Shown piece by piece: positions 8,610 to 15,525 of a DNA stretch of 64,000 nucleotides; the stretch's first letter is position 1; the number at the start of each line of letters is the position of its first letter. Position numbers and translations under genes: made by a program. The DNA is from JANQHO01 sp965218075 (GTDB taxonomy: Bacteria > Bacteroidota > Bacteroidia > Flavobacteriales > Schleiferiaceae): NCBI GenBank assembly GCA_965218075.1, contig CBDCJZ010000003.1, positions 1,240,001-1,304,000 on the forward strand. Reading direction: 5' to 3'. A model generated the notes under the pieces. That model searched no databases. It saw only the letters and a list, made by a program, of their open reading frames with translations, and was not told the DNA's origin.

Positions 8610-9236
8610 CTACAACTTGATTCCCATGAAAGCCATAAAGGCCATTCCCATTAGTCCAGTTATTATAAAAGTAATCCCCAAACCTCTTAAAGGTGCAGGT
8701 ATATTGGAGTAACGGATTTTCTCGCGAATAGCCGCTATGGCAACAATGGCTAAAAACCAGCCAATGCCACTACCTATTCCGTAAATAGAGGCCTCAACAA
8801 TGGTACTGTAGCTTCTTTCTTGCATAAAGAGGGATCCTCCCAGGATGGAGCAGTTTACCGCAATAAGAGGAAGAAAAATACCTAATGACCCGTAAAGAAC
8901 TGGGGCAAATTTTTCTATAATCATTTCTACCAATTGTACCATAGAGGCAATTACAGCAATGAACATAATGAACGAAAGAAAACTCAAGTTTATACTTGCG
9001 AAGTTAGGCCCTAACCAGGAAATCGCCCCTTCCTTCAACACATAGTTTTCCAGTAAATAGTTAATCGGCACAGTAATTCCCATTACGAAGATCACTGCTG
9101 CTCCAAGCCCAATTCCGGTTTTTACAGTTTTAGAAACGGCTAAATAAGAACACATACCCAAAAAATAGGCGAAGATCATGTTCTCAACAAAGATAGACTT
9201 TACGAATATGTTTATTAAATCTTGCAGATTGCCCAT
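8610..9236 (-). CDS. nqrE: Na+-translocating NADH:quinone reductase subunit E
   Basis: Membrane subunit of Na+-NQR that, with NqrD, holds an intramembrane iron centre. It has 208 residues and about six helices. The two conserved cysteines are present (Cys29 in FLGMCSYLAVSK and Cys129 in LIAVNCSILGG). The N-terminal pattern VENMIFAYFLGMC is closer to NqrE than to RnfA. It is the first gene of its unit; upstream there are about 800 bp without nqrD, nqrC, nqrB or nqrA. Confidence 0.94.
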   Translation of the reverse strand: MGNLQDLINIFVKSIFVENMIFAYFLGMCSYLAVSKTVKTGIGLGAAVIFVMGITVPINYLLENYVLKEGAISWLGPNFASINLSFLSFIMFIAVIASMVQLVEMIIEKFAPVLYGSLGIFLPLIAVNCSILGGSLFMQERSYSTIVEASIYGIGSGIGWFLAIVAIAAIREKIRYSNIPAPLRGLGITFIITGLMGMAFMAFMGIKL

Positions 9237-9290
9237 TTTCTTCTACAGCCATGATTAGGGTAGGACGAGAGTATATTTTGTGAACATTTG

Positions 9291-9319
9291 CAAATTAATG
9301 CAAAACGATTATATCCAAA
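9291..9319 (-). promoter_or_regulatory. candidate promoter for nqrEF
   Basis: On the minus strand TTTG (9319-9316), a 17-bp spacer, and TTAATTTG (9298-9291), one mismatch from TAnnTTTG. It lies 55 bp upstream of the nqrE ATG. Plausible but not a perfect match. Confidence 0.3.
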
Positions 9320-9430
9320 TATGCATGTACTTTCTATAAGATGAATTTAGGGAAACACTATAATTTTTCCTATGAATATTTAAGTCTCTTTCAAAGGCAA
9401 AGATAACTAGAGATAGTCTTACATTCTATA

Positions 9431-9466
9431 TAATATCTGCCCGCGAAGATCTGCGGGCAGATATTA
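9431..9466. repeat. perfect 14-bp inverted repeat (strong hairpin)
   Basis: Arms TAATATCTGCCCGC (9431-9444) and its exact complement (9453-9466) enclose an 8-base loop. There is no T run, and the neighbouring genes on both sides read away from it, so it cannot be their terminator. Possible explanations are a terminator of a lost gene, a small RNA hairpin or a mobile-element end. Confidence 0.6.
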
Positions 9467-9572
9467 ATGCTAGATTCAAAATGCTAGGTGCGCATAGCAC
9501 ACCCGTATACTTTTTGGGAAAGAGAACTCAGTTATTAATAATGCACAAATATTATTAACAAATTAATAAAAT

Positions 9573-9592
9573 AGCCTCCTCGTGAGGAGGCT
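9573..9592 (-). terminator. compact GC-rich hairpin, terminator-like for the minus strand
   Basis: A perfect 9-bp stem, AGCCTCCTC / GAGGAGGCT, with a 2-base loop region. On the minus strand it is followed by ATTTTATTAATTTG, a T-rich tail; on the plus strand the following bases are not T-rich. No minus-strand gene ends here, so it may be left from a lost gene between nqrE and rpsF. Confidence 0.4.
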
Positions 9593-9770
9593 CAGTGGCT
9601 TATTAACGATGAAAAACAATAGATATTACAAGGTAAAAATATTTTTTGAAACAAGCTTATGCATACCTAAATTTTTATTTATTACGTCGTAGGCTCAAAA
9701 CGTTTAGAAAAAGGTTATTAGCAATACGACTTTACTAATAACTATGCAAATAATATTCCAAAACCTATAA

Positions 9771-9946
9771 GGTAACAGATGCCTAAATCAATCGAAGATT
9801 GATGCCATCAACCCAAGAGCAATTGCTCAGATAGCTAACGACTTTAACAACAGGAGAAAAGAAAAATTGGACTTGAAAGTCCAATTGAAAATGATAAATG
9901 ATTACCTGGGGTCTGAACTTATACTTGGCGGTGAATCTATCATTTG
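9771..9946 (+). pseudogene. start-less open frame, unidentified gene scrap
   Basis: An open frame without a usable start codon encodes a protein-like tail (KIDAINPRAIAQIANDFNN, then EKLDLKVQLKMINDYLGSEL) and stops at TGA 9944-9946. The composition looks like real coding sequence, but no family is recognised. It is probably the 3' end of a gene whose beginning has been lost. Confidence 0.3.
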
Positions 9947-9964
9947 ATTTTTGAGAAAAAATAT

Positions 9965-9996
9965 TTCTGACAATTTAGATAAATAGTTTACTTTCG
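9965..9996 (+). promoter_or_regulatory. candidate promoter for the rpsF operon
   Basis: TTCTG (9965-9969) is followed after 19 bp by TACTTTCG (9989-9996), one base from TAnnTTTG. It lies 55 bp before rpsF in an otherwise empty stretch. Confidence 0.45.
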
Positions 9997-10051
9997 CACT
10001 CCTTACTTTAAAGGTACCATATAATCTATAGTTAAATAAATTGCAAGGTAG

Positions 10052-10387
10052 ATGAATCAGTACGAGGCCGTTTTCATCATTAATCCCGTTTTATCTGATG
10101 AAGAAATAAGGGAAACGGTTGAAAAGTTTAAAGATCTGATTGAAGCAAAAGATGGCGAGATACTGCATGAAAAAAATTGGGGGTTACGCAAATTAGCCTA
10201 CTCTATTAAGCACAAAAGGAGTGGGTTTTACCATCTTATGGAATTTCGAGTTCCCGGCGAAGTTATTGCAAATATAGAGGTGGAAATGAAACGAGATGAG
10301 CGCGTTATGCGTTTCCTTACGACCAGAATGGACAAACATCACATAGATTTTGCCCAGAAGAGGAGGGGAAAAATACAAAACACCTAA
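10052..10387 (+). CDS. rpsF: 30S ribosomal protein S6
   Basis: Ribosomal protein S6, 111 residues, partner of S18 in the central domain of the 30S subunit. The N-terminus MNQYEAVFIINPVLSDEEI, the central GLRKLAYSIKHKRSGFYHLM and the later RDERVMRFLTT are family hallmarks. It is first in the conserved rpsF-rpsR-rplI cluster; rpsR follows after 12 bp. Confidence 0.97.
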   Translation: MNQYEAVFIINPVLSDEEIRETVEKFKDLIEAKDGEILHEKNWGLRKLAYSIKHKRSGFYHLMEFRVPGEVIANIEVEMKRDERVMRFLTTRMDKHHIDFAQKRRGKIQNT

Positions 10388-10399
10388 AAATCAAGTCAC

Positions 10400-10687
10400 A
10401 TGAGCCAATTAAAAACCGGAGCAAATCAGTCAGAGATCAGATATTTACAGCCGTTTAGCATTGATACCGGCAAAAGAGAAAAATATTGCCGTTTTAAACG
10501 TTATGGCATCAAATATGTTGATTATAAAGATACTGACTTCCTTACCCAATTCGTAAATGAGCAAGGCAAGATTTTACCTCGTAGAATTACCGGAACTTCT
10601 TTAAAATACCAGCGCAAGGTCGCTATTGCCATTAAGCGTGCCCGCCACTTGGCTCTAATGCCTTACTTAACTGATAACCTTAAATAA
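10400..10687 (+). CDS. rpsR: 30S ribosomal protein S18
   Basis: Ribosomal protein S18, 95 residues, which binds 16S rRNA together with S6. The core KYCRFKRYGIKYVDYKD and the C-terminal RRITGTSLKYQRKVAIAIKR with RARHLALMPY are diagnostic. It has a Bacteroidota-type N-terminal extension. Neighbours are rpsF (12 bp upstream) and rplI (7 bp downstream). Confidence 0.97.
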   Translation: MSQLKTGANQSEIRYLQPFSIDTGKREKYCRFKRYGIKYVDYKDTDFLTQFVNEQGKILPRRITGTSLKYQRKVAIAIKRARHLALMPYLTDNLK

Positions 10688-10694
10688 ACGAGCC

Positions 10695-11180
10695 ATGGAA
10701 GTAATACTAAAGCAAGATATAGATAATTTAGGGTATAAGCATGATATAGTAAACATAAAAGATGGCTATGGCTGCAACTATCTTATCCCTCAGGGTTATG
10801 CTGAACTGGCTACAACTGGAGCAAAAAAAATGTTAGCAGAAAACCTCAAACAACACCAGCACAAGGAAATTAAGGAGATTGAAGATGCTCGGAAGTTAGC
10901 ACATGTACTTAAAGACGTCAATATTAAAATTGTTGCCAGGGTTGGCATACGTAATAAATTATATGGCTCTGTCAACAATATCAATCTCGCTGAAGAGCTA
11001 TCCAGAAAAGGCTATCACATAGATCGGAAATATATCAACATTCCAGGTGGCATTATTAAAACTACTGGCCCGTACACTGCTCAAATTCGTTTACACCGTG
11101 AAGTTATTATAGACTTTTCGTTTGATGTGGTCAAAAGCTACAATGTACAACAAGTTAAGAGCCAAAAATCAGGATATTAG
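10695..11180 (+). CDS. rplI: 50S ribosomal protein L9
   Basis: Ribosomal protein L9, 161 residues, binding 23S rRNA near the base of the L1 stalk. The N-terminal domain shows MEVILKQDIDNLGYKHDIVN followed by GYGCNYLIPQGYA; a long helix and the C-terminal domain (LYGSVNNINLAEEL, RKYINIPGGII) follow. It has a short extra C-terminal tail of about ten residues. Last gene of the rpsF cluster. Confidence 0.96.
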   Translation: MEVILKQDIDNLGYKHDIVNIKDGYGCNYLIPQGYAELATTGAKKMLAENLKQHQHKEIKEIEDARKLAHVLKDVNIKIVARVGIRNKLYGSVNNINLAEELSRKGYHIDRKYINIPGGIIKTTGPYTAQIRLHREVIIDFSFDVVKSYNVQQVKSQKSGY

Positions 11181-11183
11181 TTG

Positions 11184-11318
11184 ATGAATTACCATAAGCA
11201 ATGGGAGCAATGGATTATAAATCACCCTCATACGAAGTATTTCTCACCTAGCAAATTAGATGCAGCAGCTTTTCTATCTTTGTCCCTAAAACCCAAAGAT
11301 AAAGCGTTCAGTGATTGA
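11184..11318 (+). CDS. possible small protein between rplI and thrS
   Basis: A 44-residue open frame starting MNYHKQWEQWIINHPHTKYF begins 3 bp after rplI and overlaps the thrS start by 8 bp. No family is recognised. A perfect -7 promoter element for thrS lies inside it, which argues that much of the region is regulatory; it may be the remnant of a longer gene or chance. Confidence 0.22.
   Translation: MNYHKQWEQWIINHPHTKYFSPSKLDAAAFLSLSLKPKDKAFSD
11275..11282 (+). promoter_or_regulatory. -7 promoter element for the thrS operon
   Basis: TATCTTTG is an exact TAnnTTTG match 28 bp upstream of the thrS GTG. No clear TTTG is visible at -33, so strength is uncertain. Confidence 0.42.
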
Positions 11319-13245
11319 GATTACCCTGCTTAATGGTGATATCAAGCAGTTTCCAGATGGAACTTCTTCCTTAGATGTGGCAAAAAGTATTAGCTACGGA
11401 TTAGGGGAAAATGTGTTATCTGCCAGCTTTAATGGAAAAATAGTAGAAGCAGCCGAAGCGCTACCTGGTAACGGCAGCTTAGTATTACATACCTGGGAAG
11501 ATTCCAGAGGTAAACAAGCCTTTTGGCATTCATCAGCTCACGTACTCGCTCAAACACTGCAACAGTTCTACCCGAATATAAAACTTGCAATCGGCCCGCC
11601 CATAGAAAAAGGCTTTTACTACGATGTAGATTTAGGAAGTGAAATCATAAGCAAGACAGATTTCCCAGAGATAGAAAAGAGAATGCTGGAAAATGCGAGA
11701 GCCAAATCAGAGTTTAAAATGCGAAAAGTAAGCAAAGCTAGTGCTTTGGCCAGCTATAAAAACAATGAATATAAAACCGAACTCATTCAAAATTTAGAAG
11801 ATGGCAGTATTACTTTTTGCAATCACGCAAACTTTACAGATCTGTGCCGTGGAGGACACATTCCCAATACCGCCTTTATCAAATCTGTGAAAATAATGAA
11901 CATTGCTGGAGTTTACTGGAGGGGTAATGAGAATAATCCACAGTTGACTAGGATATATGGGGTTTCATTTCCCAGGGTCTCGATGCTAGAAAACTATCTT
12001 CAACTTCTAGAGGAAGCTAAAAAACAAGATCATCGAAAACTCGGTAAAGAACTGGGTCTTTTTACTTTCTCCAAAAAAGTAGGACAAGGGTTACCATTGT
12101 GGTTACCAAAAGGAGCTGCTTTACGTGAACTTCTGGAAAATTTCCTAAAAAAAGTGCAAAAAAAAGCCGGTTATGAACAAGTGATCAGCTCGCATATTGG
12201 CAGTAAAGAATTATATATGACCAGTGGACATTACACCAAATATGATAAGCATAGCTTTCGACCAATTACCACTCCCGAAGGAGGCGAAGAGTACCTTCTA
12301 AAGCCCATGAATTGTCCAAACCACTGCGAGATATTTAACAGCCAGCCACACTCGTATCGCGATTTACCCATCCGTTTTGCAGAATTTGCTACAGTTTACC
12401 GCTATGAACAAAGCGGTGAATTACACGGACTGATTCGGGCACGTGGTTTTACCCAAGATGATGCTCATCTTTTTTGTATGCTAAAACAATTAAAAGATGA
12501 GTTTAAAACGATAATTGACCTGGTACTTTATGTTTTAAAAACCCTGAACTTTGAAAGTTTCACTGCCCAGATTTCATTAAGAGATAAAGAAGACCACAGT
12601 AAGTATATAGGTTCAGAAAAAAACTGGGAAAAAGCTGAAGAAGCTATAATAAAAGCATCTGTCGAAAAAGAATTGAAAACAGTAATTAAATACGGCGAAG
12701 CGGCTTTTTATGGACCAAAACTAGACTTTATGATTAAAGACGCTTTAGGTCGCCAATGGCAACTAGGAACTATACAAGTAGATTATAATCTGCCTGAACG
12801 ATTTGAACTGGAATATAAGGGGGCGGATAACGAAATGCATCGCCCTGTAATGATTCACAGAACTCTTCTTGGCAGTATGGAACGCTTTATTGCCCTTTTG
12901 CTTGAACACTGTGGCGGGAGCTTCCCTTTATGGTTAGCTCCTGAGCAAGCTGTTATTTTGCCAATCAGTGAAAAATATGCCGAGTATGCGCAAAGAGTTT
13001 CTAATTCACTTAAAAATTGTAAACTTCGCACTCTCATAGATGAGCGGGCAGAAAAAACCAGCAGAAAAATACGGGATGCAGAGATAGCGAAAATCCCCTA
13101 TATGCTGATTATTGGCCGAAAAGAGGAAAAAGCTAATACAATTTCTGTTAGGAGGCATGCTAAAGGTGATCTCGGTACTATGGAAGTAGAAGAATTTGCT
13201 CAAATGGTAAATCGAGAAATCGAACAAATAGAAGAATTTAACTGA
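11311..13245 (+). CDS. thrS: threonyl-tRNA synthetase
   Basis: Class II aminoacyl-tRNA synthetase charging tRNA-Thr. It has 644 residues: an N-terminal TGS domain (about 1-62), an editing domain with HSSAHVLAQTL and the CRGGHIPNT motif, the catalytic core, and a C-terminal anticodon-binding domain. The catalytic zinc ligands are visible: Cys335 (MNCPNHCEIF), His386 (QDDAHLF) and His516 (MIHRTLLG). Motif 2 is FRYEQSGELHGL-like (residues VYRYEQSGELHG) and motif 3 is GSMERFIALLLEHCGG. The start is GTG at 11311; it leads infC-rpmI-rplT. Confidence 0.97.
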   Translation: MIEITLLNGDIKQFPDGTSSLDVAKSISYGLGENVLSASFNGKIVEAAEALPGNGSLVLHTWEDSRGKQAFWHSSAHVLAQTLQQFYPNIKLAIGPPIEKGFYYDVDLGSEIISKTDFPEIEKRMLENARAKSEFKMRKVSKASALASYKNNEYKTELIQNLEDGSITFCNHANFTDLCRGGHIPNTAFIKSVKIMNIAGVYWRGNENNPQLTRIYGVSFPRVSMLENYLQLLEEAKKQDHRKLGKELGLFTFSKKVGQGLPLWLPKGAALRELLENFLKKVQKKAGYEQVISSHIGSKELYMTSGHYTKYDKHSFRPITTPEGGEEYLLKPMNCPNHCEIFNSQPHSYRDLPIRFAEFATVYRYEQSGELHGLIRARGFTQDDAHLFCMLKQLKDEFKTIIDLVLYVLKTLNFESFTAQISLRDKEDHSKYIGSEKNWEKAEEAIIKASVEKELKTVIKYGEAAFYGPKLDFMIKDALGRQWQLGTIQVDYNLPERFELEYKGADNEMHRPVMIHRTLLGSMERFIALLLEHCGGSFPLWLAPEQAVILPISEKYAEYAQRVSNSLKNCKLRTLIDERAEKTSRKIRDAEIAKIPYMLIIGRKEEKANTISVRRHAKGDLGTMEVEEFAQMVNREIEQIEEFN

Positions 13246-13267
13246 GGCTTAATTAAAATAAATAACG

Positions 13268-13825
13268 CTGGCTAAGAGATCTCAATCTGGAAACAGATTT
13301 ACAAAAAAACAGAAAACAAATTATCTCATAAACGAACAAATTCATTTTCCCACGGTGAGAGTTGTCGGGAATAATGTTGAAGAGCTAGGGATTTATCCCA
13401 CTAATAAAGCTTTAAGAATGGCAGAAGATCAAGGATTAGATCTGATACTAATAGCAGACAAAGCTAGTCCACCAGTAGTTAAGATTGTCGACTATAAAAA
13501 GCTTCTTTACGAACAAAAGAAGAAACAAAAAGAGATTGCACAAAAGGCGCAAAAAACAATTGTTAAAGAAATGCGTTTTGGTCCTAGCACAGATGATCAT
13601 GATTTTGAATTTAAGAAGAAACATGCCAAAAACTTTTTAGAAAAAGGTGCTAAAATAAAGACTTATGTGTTTTTTAAAGGACGTTCAATTGTGTTCAAAG
13701 AAAGAGGAGAAATCTTATTATTAAAACTGGCTATTGAGCTAAAAGATTTGGGTAAAGTAGAAAGCATGCCCAAATTGGAAGGCAAACGTATGACAATGAT
13801 AATTGCTCCGAGAAAAAATAAATGA
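13268..13825 (+). CDS. infC: translation initiation factor IF-3
   Basis: IF-3 binds the 30S subunit and discriminates against non-standard start codons. A GTG at 13355 gives only 156 residues and would drop the conserved N-terminal region. The same frame is open upstream and encodes NYLINEQIHFPTVRVVG, preceded by AKRSQSGNRFTKKQ, up to a stop at 13259-13261. No ATG, GTG or TTG exists in that stretch, so translation probably begins at CTG 13268 (reading MAKRSQ, 185 residues) or ATA 13262. Rare starts on infC are known from its autoregulation in other bacteria. Later hallmarks are IVDYKKLLYEQKKKQKE and KEMRFGPSTDDHDF. Confidence 0.93.
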   Translation: MAKRSQSGNRFTKKQKTNYLINEQIHFPTVRVVGNNVEELGIYPTNKALRMAEDQGLDLILIADKASPPVVKIVDYKKLLYEQKKKQKEIAQKAQKTIVKEMRFGPSTDDHDFEFKKKHAKNFLEKGAKIKTYVFFKGRSIVFKERGEILLLKLAIELKDLGKVESMPKLEGKRMTMIIAPRKNK

Positions 13826-13921
13826 ATTTAAACTGAAGAGTTTGCTGACCTGAAGAAACTGTCAATACTGACTACAATACCTGAAAACAGAAAAGTAAAA
13901 ACCTAAACAAAACAAACAGAA

Positions 13922-14116
13922 ATGCCTAAAATGAAGATAAAGTCCACTGCTAAAAAGCGTTTTAAGCTTACTGGTAGCGGAAAAATTAAAAGAAAATATG
14001 CTTTTAAAAACCACATACTTACCAAAAAGGAAACTAAACAAAAGCGTAGACTTACCCATTCCACCTTAGTGGATAAAGTTGATGAGCCTAGTATAAAAAA
14101 ACAACTTTGTATTTGA
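13922..14116 (+). CDS. rpmI: 50S ribosomal protein L35
   Basis: Small basic ribosomal protein of 64 residues. The N-terminus MPKMKIKSTAKKRFKLTGSG and the later KNHILTKKETKQKRRL are typical of L35. It sits between infC and rplT, the standard order. A 96-bp spacer precedes it; no clear leader structure is visible there. Confidence 0.96.
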   Translation: MPKMKIKSTAKKRFKLTGSGKIKRKYAFKNHILTKKETKQKRRLTHSTLVDKVDEPSIKKQLCI

Positions 14117-14210
14117 GAACTTGTTAATTAACTCTTCTTGCCTTAAATGTAAGTACCTTAAAGGTTTCCTGTTTATCTAGAAACAGCTTATTCAAGAAAT
14201 TTAAATCACT

Positions 14211-14555
14211 ATGCCAAAGTCAGTAAAGTCAGTAGCTTCCAGAGTTCGTAAAAAAAAGATAATAAAACAAGCTAAAGGTCAATTTGGACGCAGAAAAAAT
14301 GTGTGGAAAGTAGCTAAAAATGCGATAGAAAAAGGTTTACAGTATAGCTACCGCGATAGAAAAACCAAAAAGAGAAATTTCCGTGCCCTATGGATACAGC
14401 GTATTAATGCAGGAGCACGTGAAAACAGCATGTCTTACTCTGCTTTTATGAATAGGGTTAAATCTAGTGGTATCGGGCTAAATCGCAAGGTGCTGGCTGA
14501 CTTAGCTATGAGCCACCCAGAAGCTTTTAAAGCGATAATTGAAAAAGTAAAATAA
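14211..14555 (+). CDS. rplT: 50S ribosomal protein L20
   Basis: L20, 114 residues, an early assembly protein of the 50S subunit that often represses its own operon. The N-terminus MPKSVKSVASRVRKKKIIK, then GQFGRRKNVWKVAKNAIEKG, and RDRKTKKRNFRALWIQRINA match the family throughout. It is last in thrS-infC-rpmI-rplT. A weak 6-bp hairpin (14169-14186) lies in the 94-bp gap before it and could be a regulatory site. Confidence 0.97.
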   Translation: MPKSVKSVASRVRKKKIIKQAKGQFGRRKNVWKVAKNAIEKGLQYSYRDRKTKKRNFRALWIQRINAGARENSMSYSAFMNRVKSSGIGLNRKVLADLAMSHPEAFKAIIEKVK

Positions 14556-14718
14556 ATAGGAGTTTGATAGAAAAAGATGAGATAAATTCGAGTTAATCAA
14601 AAAGATGAACAGTAAAAAGATGATCTCTTTTTATTTTCTTGAAAACCAACTCACCCACAACCACTTGTTGGAATCCTGTACGAGGGTTTGCAAAGGTAAA
14701 AAGTTTTATTTGTTCTCA

Positions 14719-14826
14719 CTACAAAGTAATACGTCGGTTTACAGTAGCCCTTATCAGTAAGCAGTTGGGATATATATTCCGTATCCTGCGAGAACGAGTT
14801 TTCATACCCAGCCTTTTTCTGTAATT
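14719..14826 (-). pseudogene. relic of a type IX sorting-domain tail
   Basis: On the minus strand the end of a cargo-type sorting domain is recognisable: NYRKRLGM, then a garbled stretch, then RATVNRRITL and a stop at 14721-14719. It aligns to the intact ending YRKRLEMGAY ... RATVNRRIILQ of the large cargo genes, with an internal frameshift (GIYIPTAY instead of GVYLLQLI). Nothing of the upstream domains remains. Confidence 0.6.
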
Positions 14827-14948
14827 TCTTATCTTCGGAAAAGGCTTTTTCTTAATTGATCATTTTTATAGCCTTGCTTCTTATGATTTTTAACGTAATT
14901 CTTTGTTAACGACTTGATTTTATTTATCTCTGTTTTATAAAACAAGGA

Positions 14949-15405
14949 ATGGGTACATTTAAATTGCTCAAAAAGTTTCCAACAGAGCAAAGTTGCATAA
15001 AACATTTAGAGAGTATAAGGTGGAGAGAGAAGCCAATTTGCCCTTATTGTGGGATGATACGAAAAGATTGGACAAAAAGATAGGGCAGCCGGTATAATTG
15101 CCAAAACTATAACTGTTGTAAGTGCTTTAGAATTTCAATAGGCCACTATATTTCATCGAACAAGAACACCTTTTACAAAAGTGGTTTTTAGCTATCAGCT
15201 TTATATTAAATGCAAAGAAAGGCATAAGAAGTAGTACTCAATTAGCTAGAGATTGTGGATTACACAAGTCCACTGCTTCGTACATGGGGGTAAGAATACG
15301 CCAAGCTATGAAAGGTGATAGTGAGTTATTGAAAGGAATTATAGAAATGGATGAGACCTTTACGTCTGTTTTTGAAGATTTAAGGTCTGTACAAATGGGG
15401 AATTA
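14949..15405 (+). pseudogene. IS1595-family transposase, 5' part, decayed
   Basis: Starts MGTFKLLKKFPTEQSCIKHL then RWREKPICPYCG, the N-terminal zinc-binding domain of IS1595-type transposases. A stop follows at WTKR. Further pieces in shifted frames are NCCKCFRISIGHY, LNAKKGIRSSTQLARDCGLH and ELLKGIIEMDETF, which contains the first catalytic Asp. The rest of the DDE domain is missing and the frame closes at about 15405. At least two frame changes and a 3' deletion make it inactive. No clear terminal inverted repeats were found. Confidence 0.8.
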
Positions 15406-15525
15406 ATCAATGTATATGACATTTGAAAGAAACTGAGTTTTGATACAATAAGCGTAATAGTGTTATATAAATTGCTCTCGAAAAACTTTACAAACAGCCT
15501 CTAAATAAGTCATACCCCAAGATTA

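Larger units (their letters stand above)
9237..10051. other. 815-bp divergent gap with hairpins and a gene scrap
   Basis: This gap separates divergent nqrE and rpsF. It holds two strong hairpins (9431-9466 and 9573-9592), a short start-less open frame (9771-9946) and candidate promoters at both ends. No tRNA, rRNA or intact gene is visible. The usual upstream nqr genes are absent, so part of the gap may be what is left after a rearrangement. Confidence 0.5.

Noticed and set aside
9470..9530. Stretch with GGTGC ... GCACACC that might be part of a structured RNA
   Set aside because: No match to a tRNA, SRP RNA, tmRNA or 6S pattern could be made by eye; short pairing only.
14169..14186. Hairpin CTGTTT/AAACAG before rplT as an L20 autoregulatory site
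   Set aside because: A 6-bp A+T-rich stem is too weak to support a specific call; only noted in the rplT entry.
14639..14824. Plus-strand frame of 61 codons after rplT
   Set aside because: It overlaps the sorting-domain relic on the other strand and is not protein-like.
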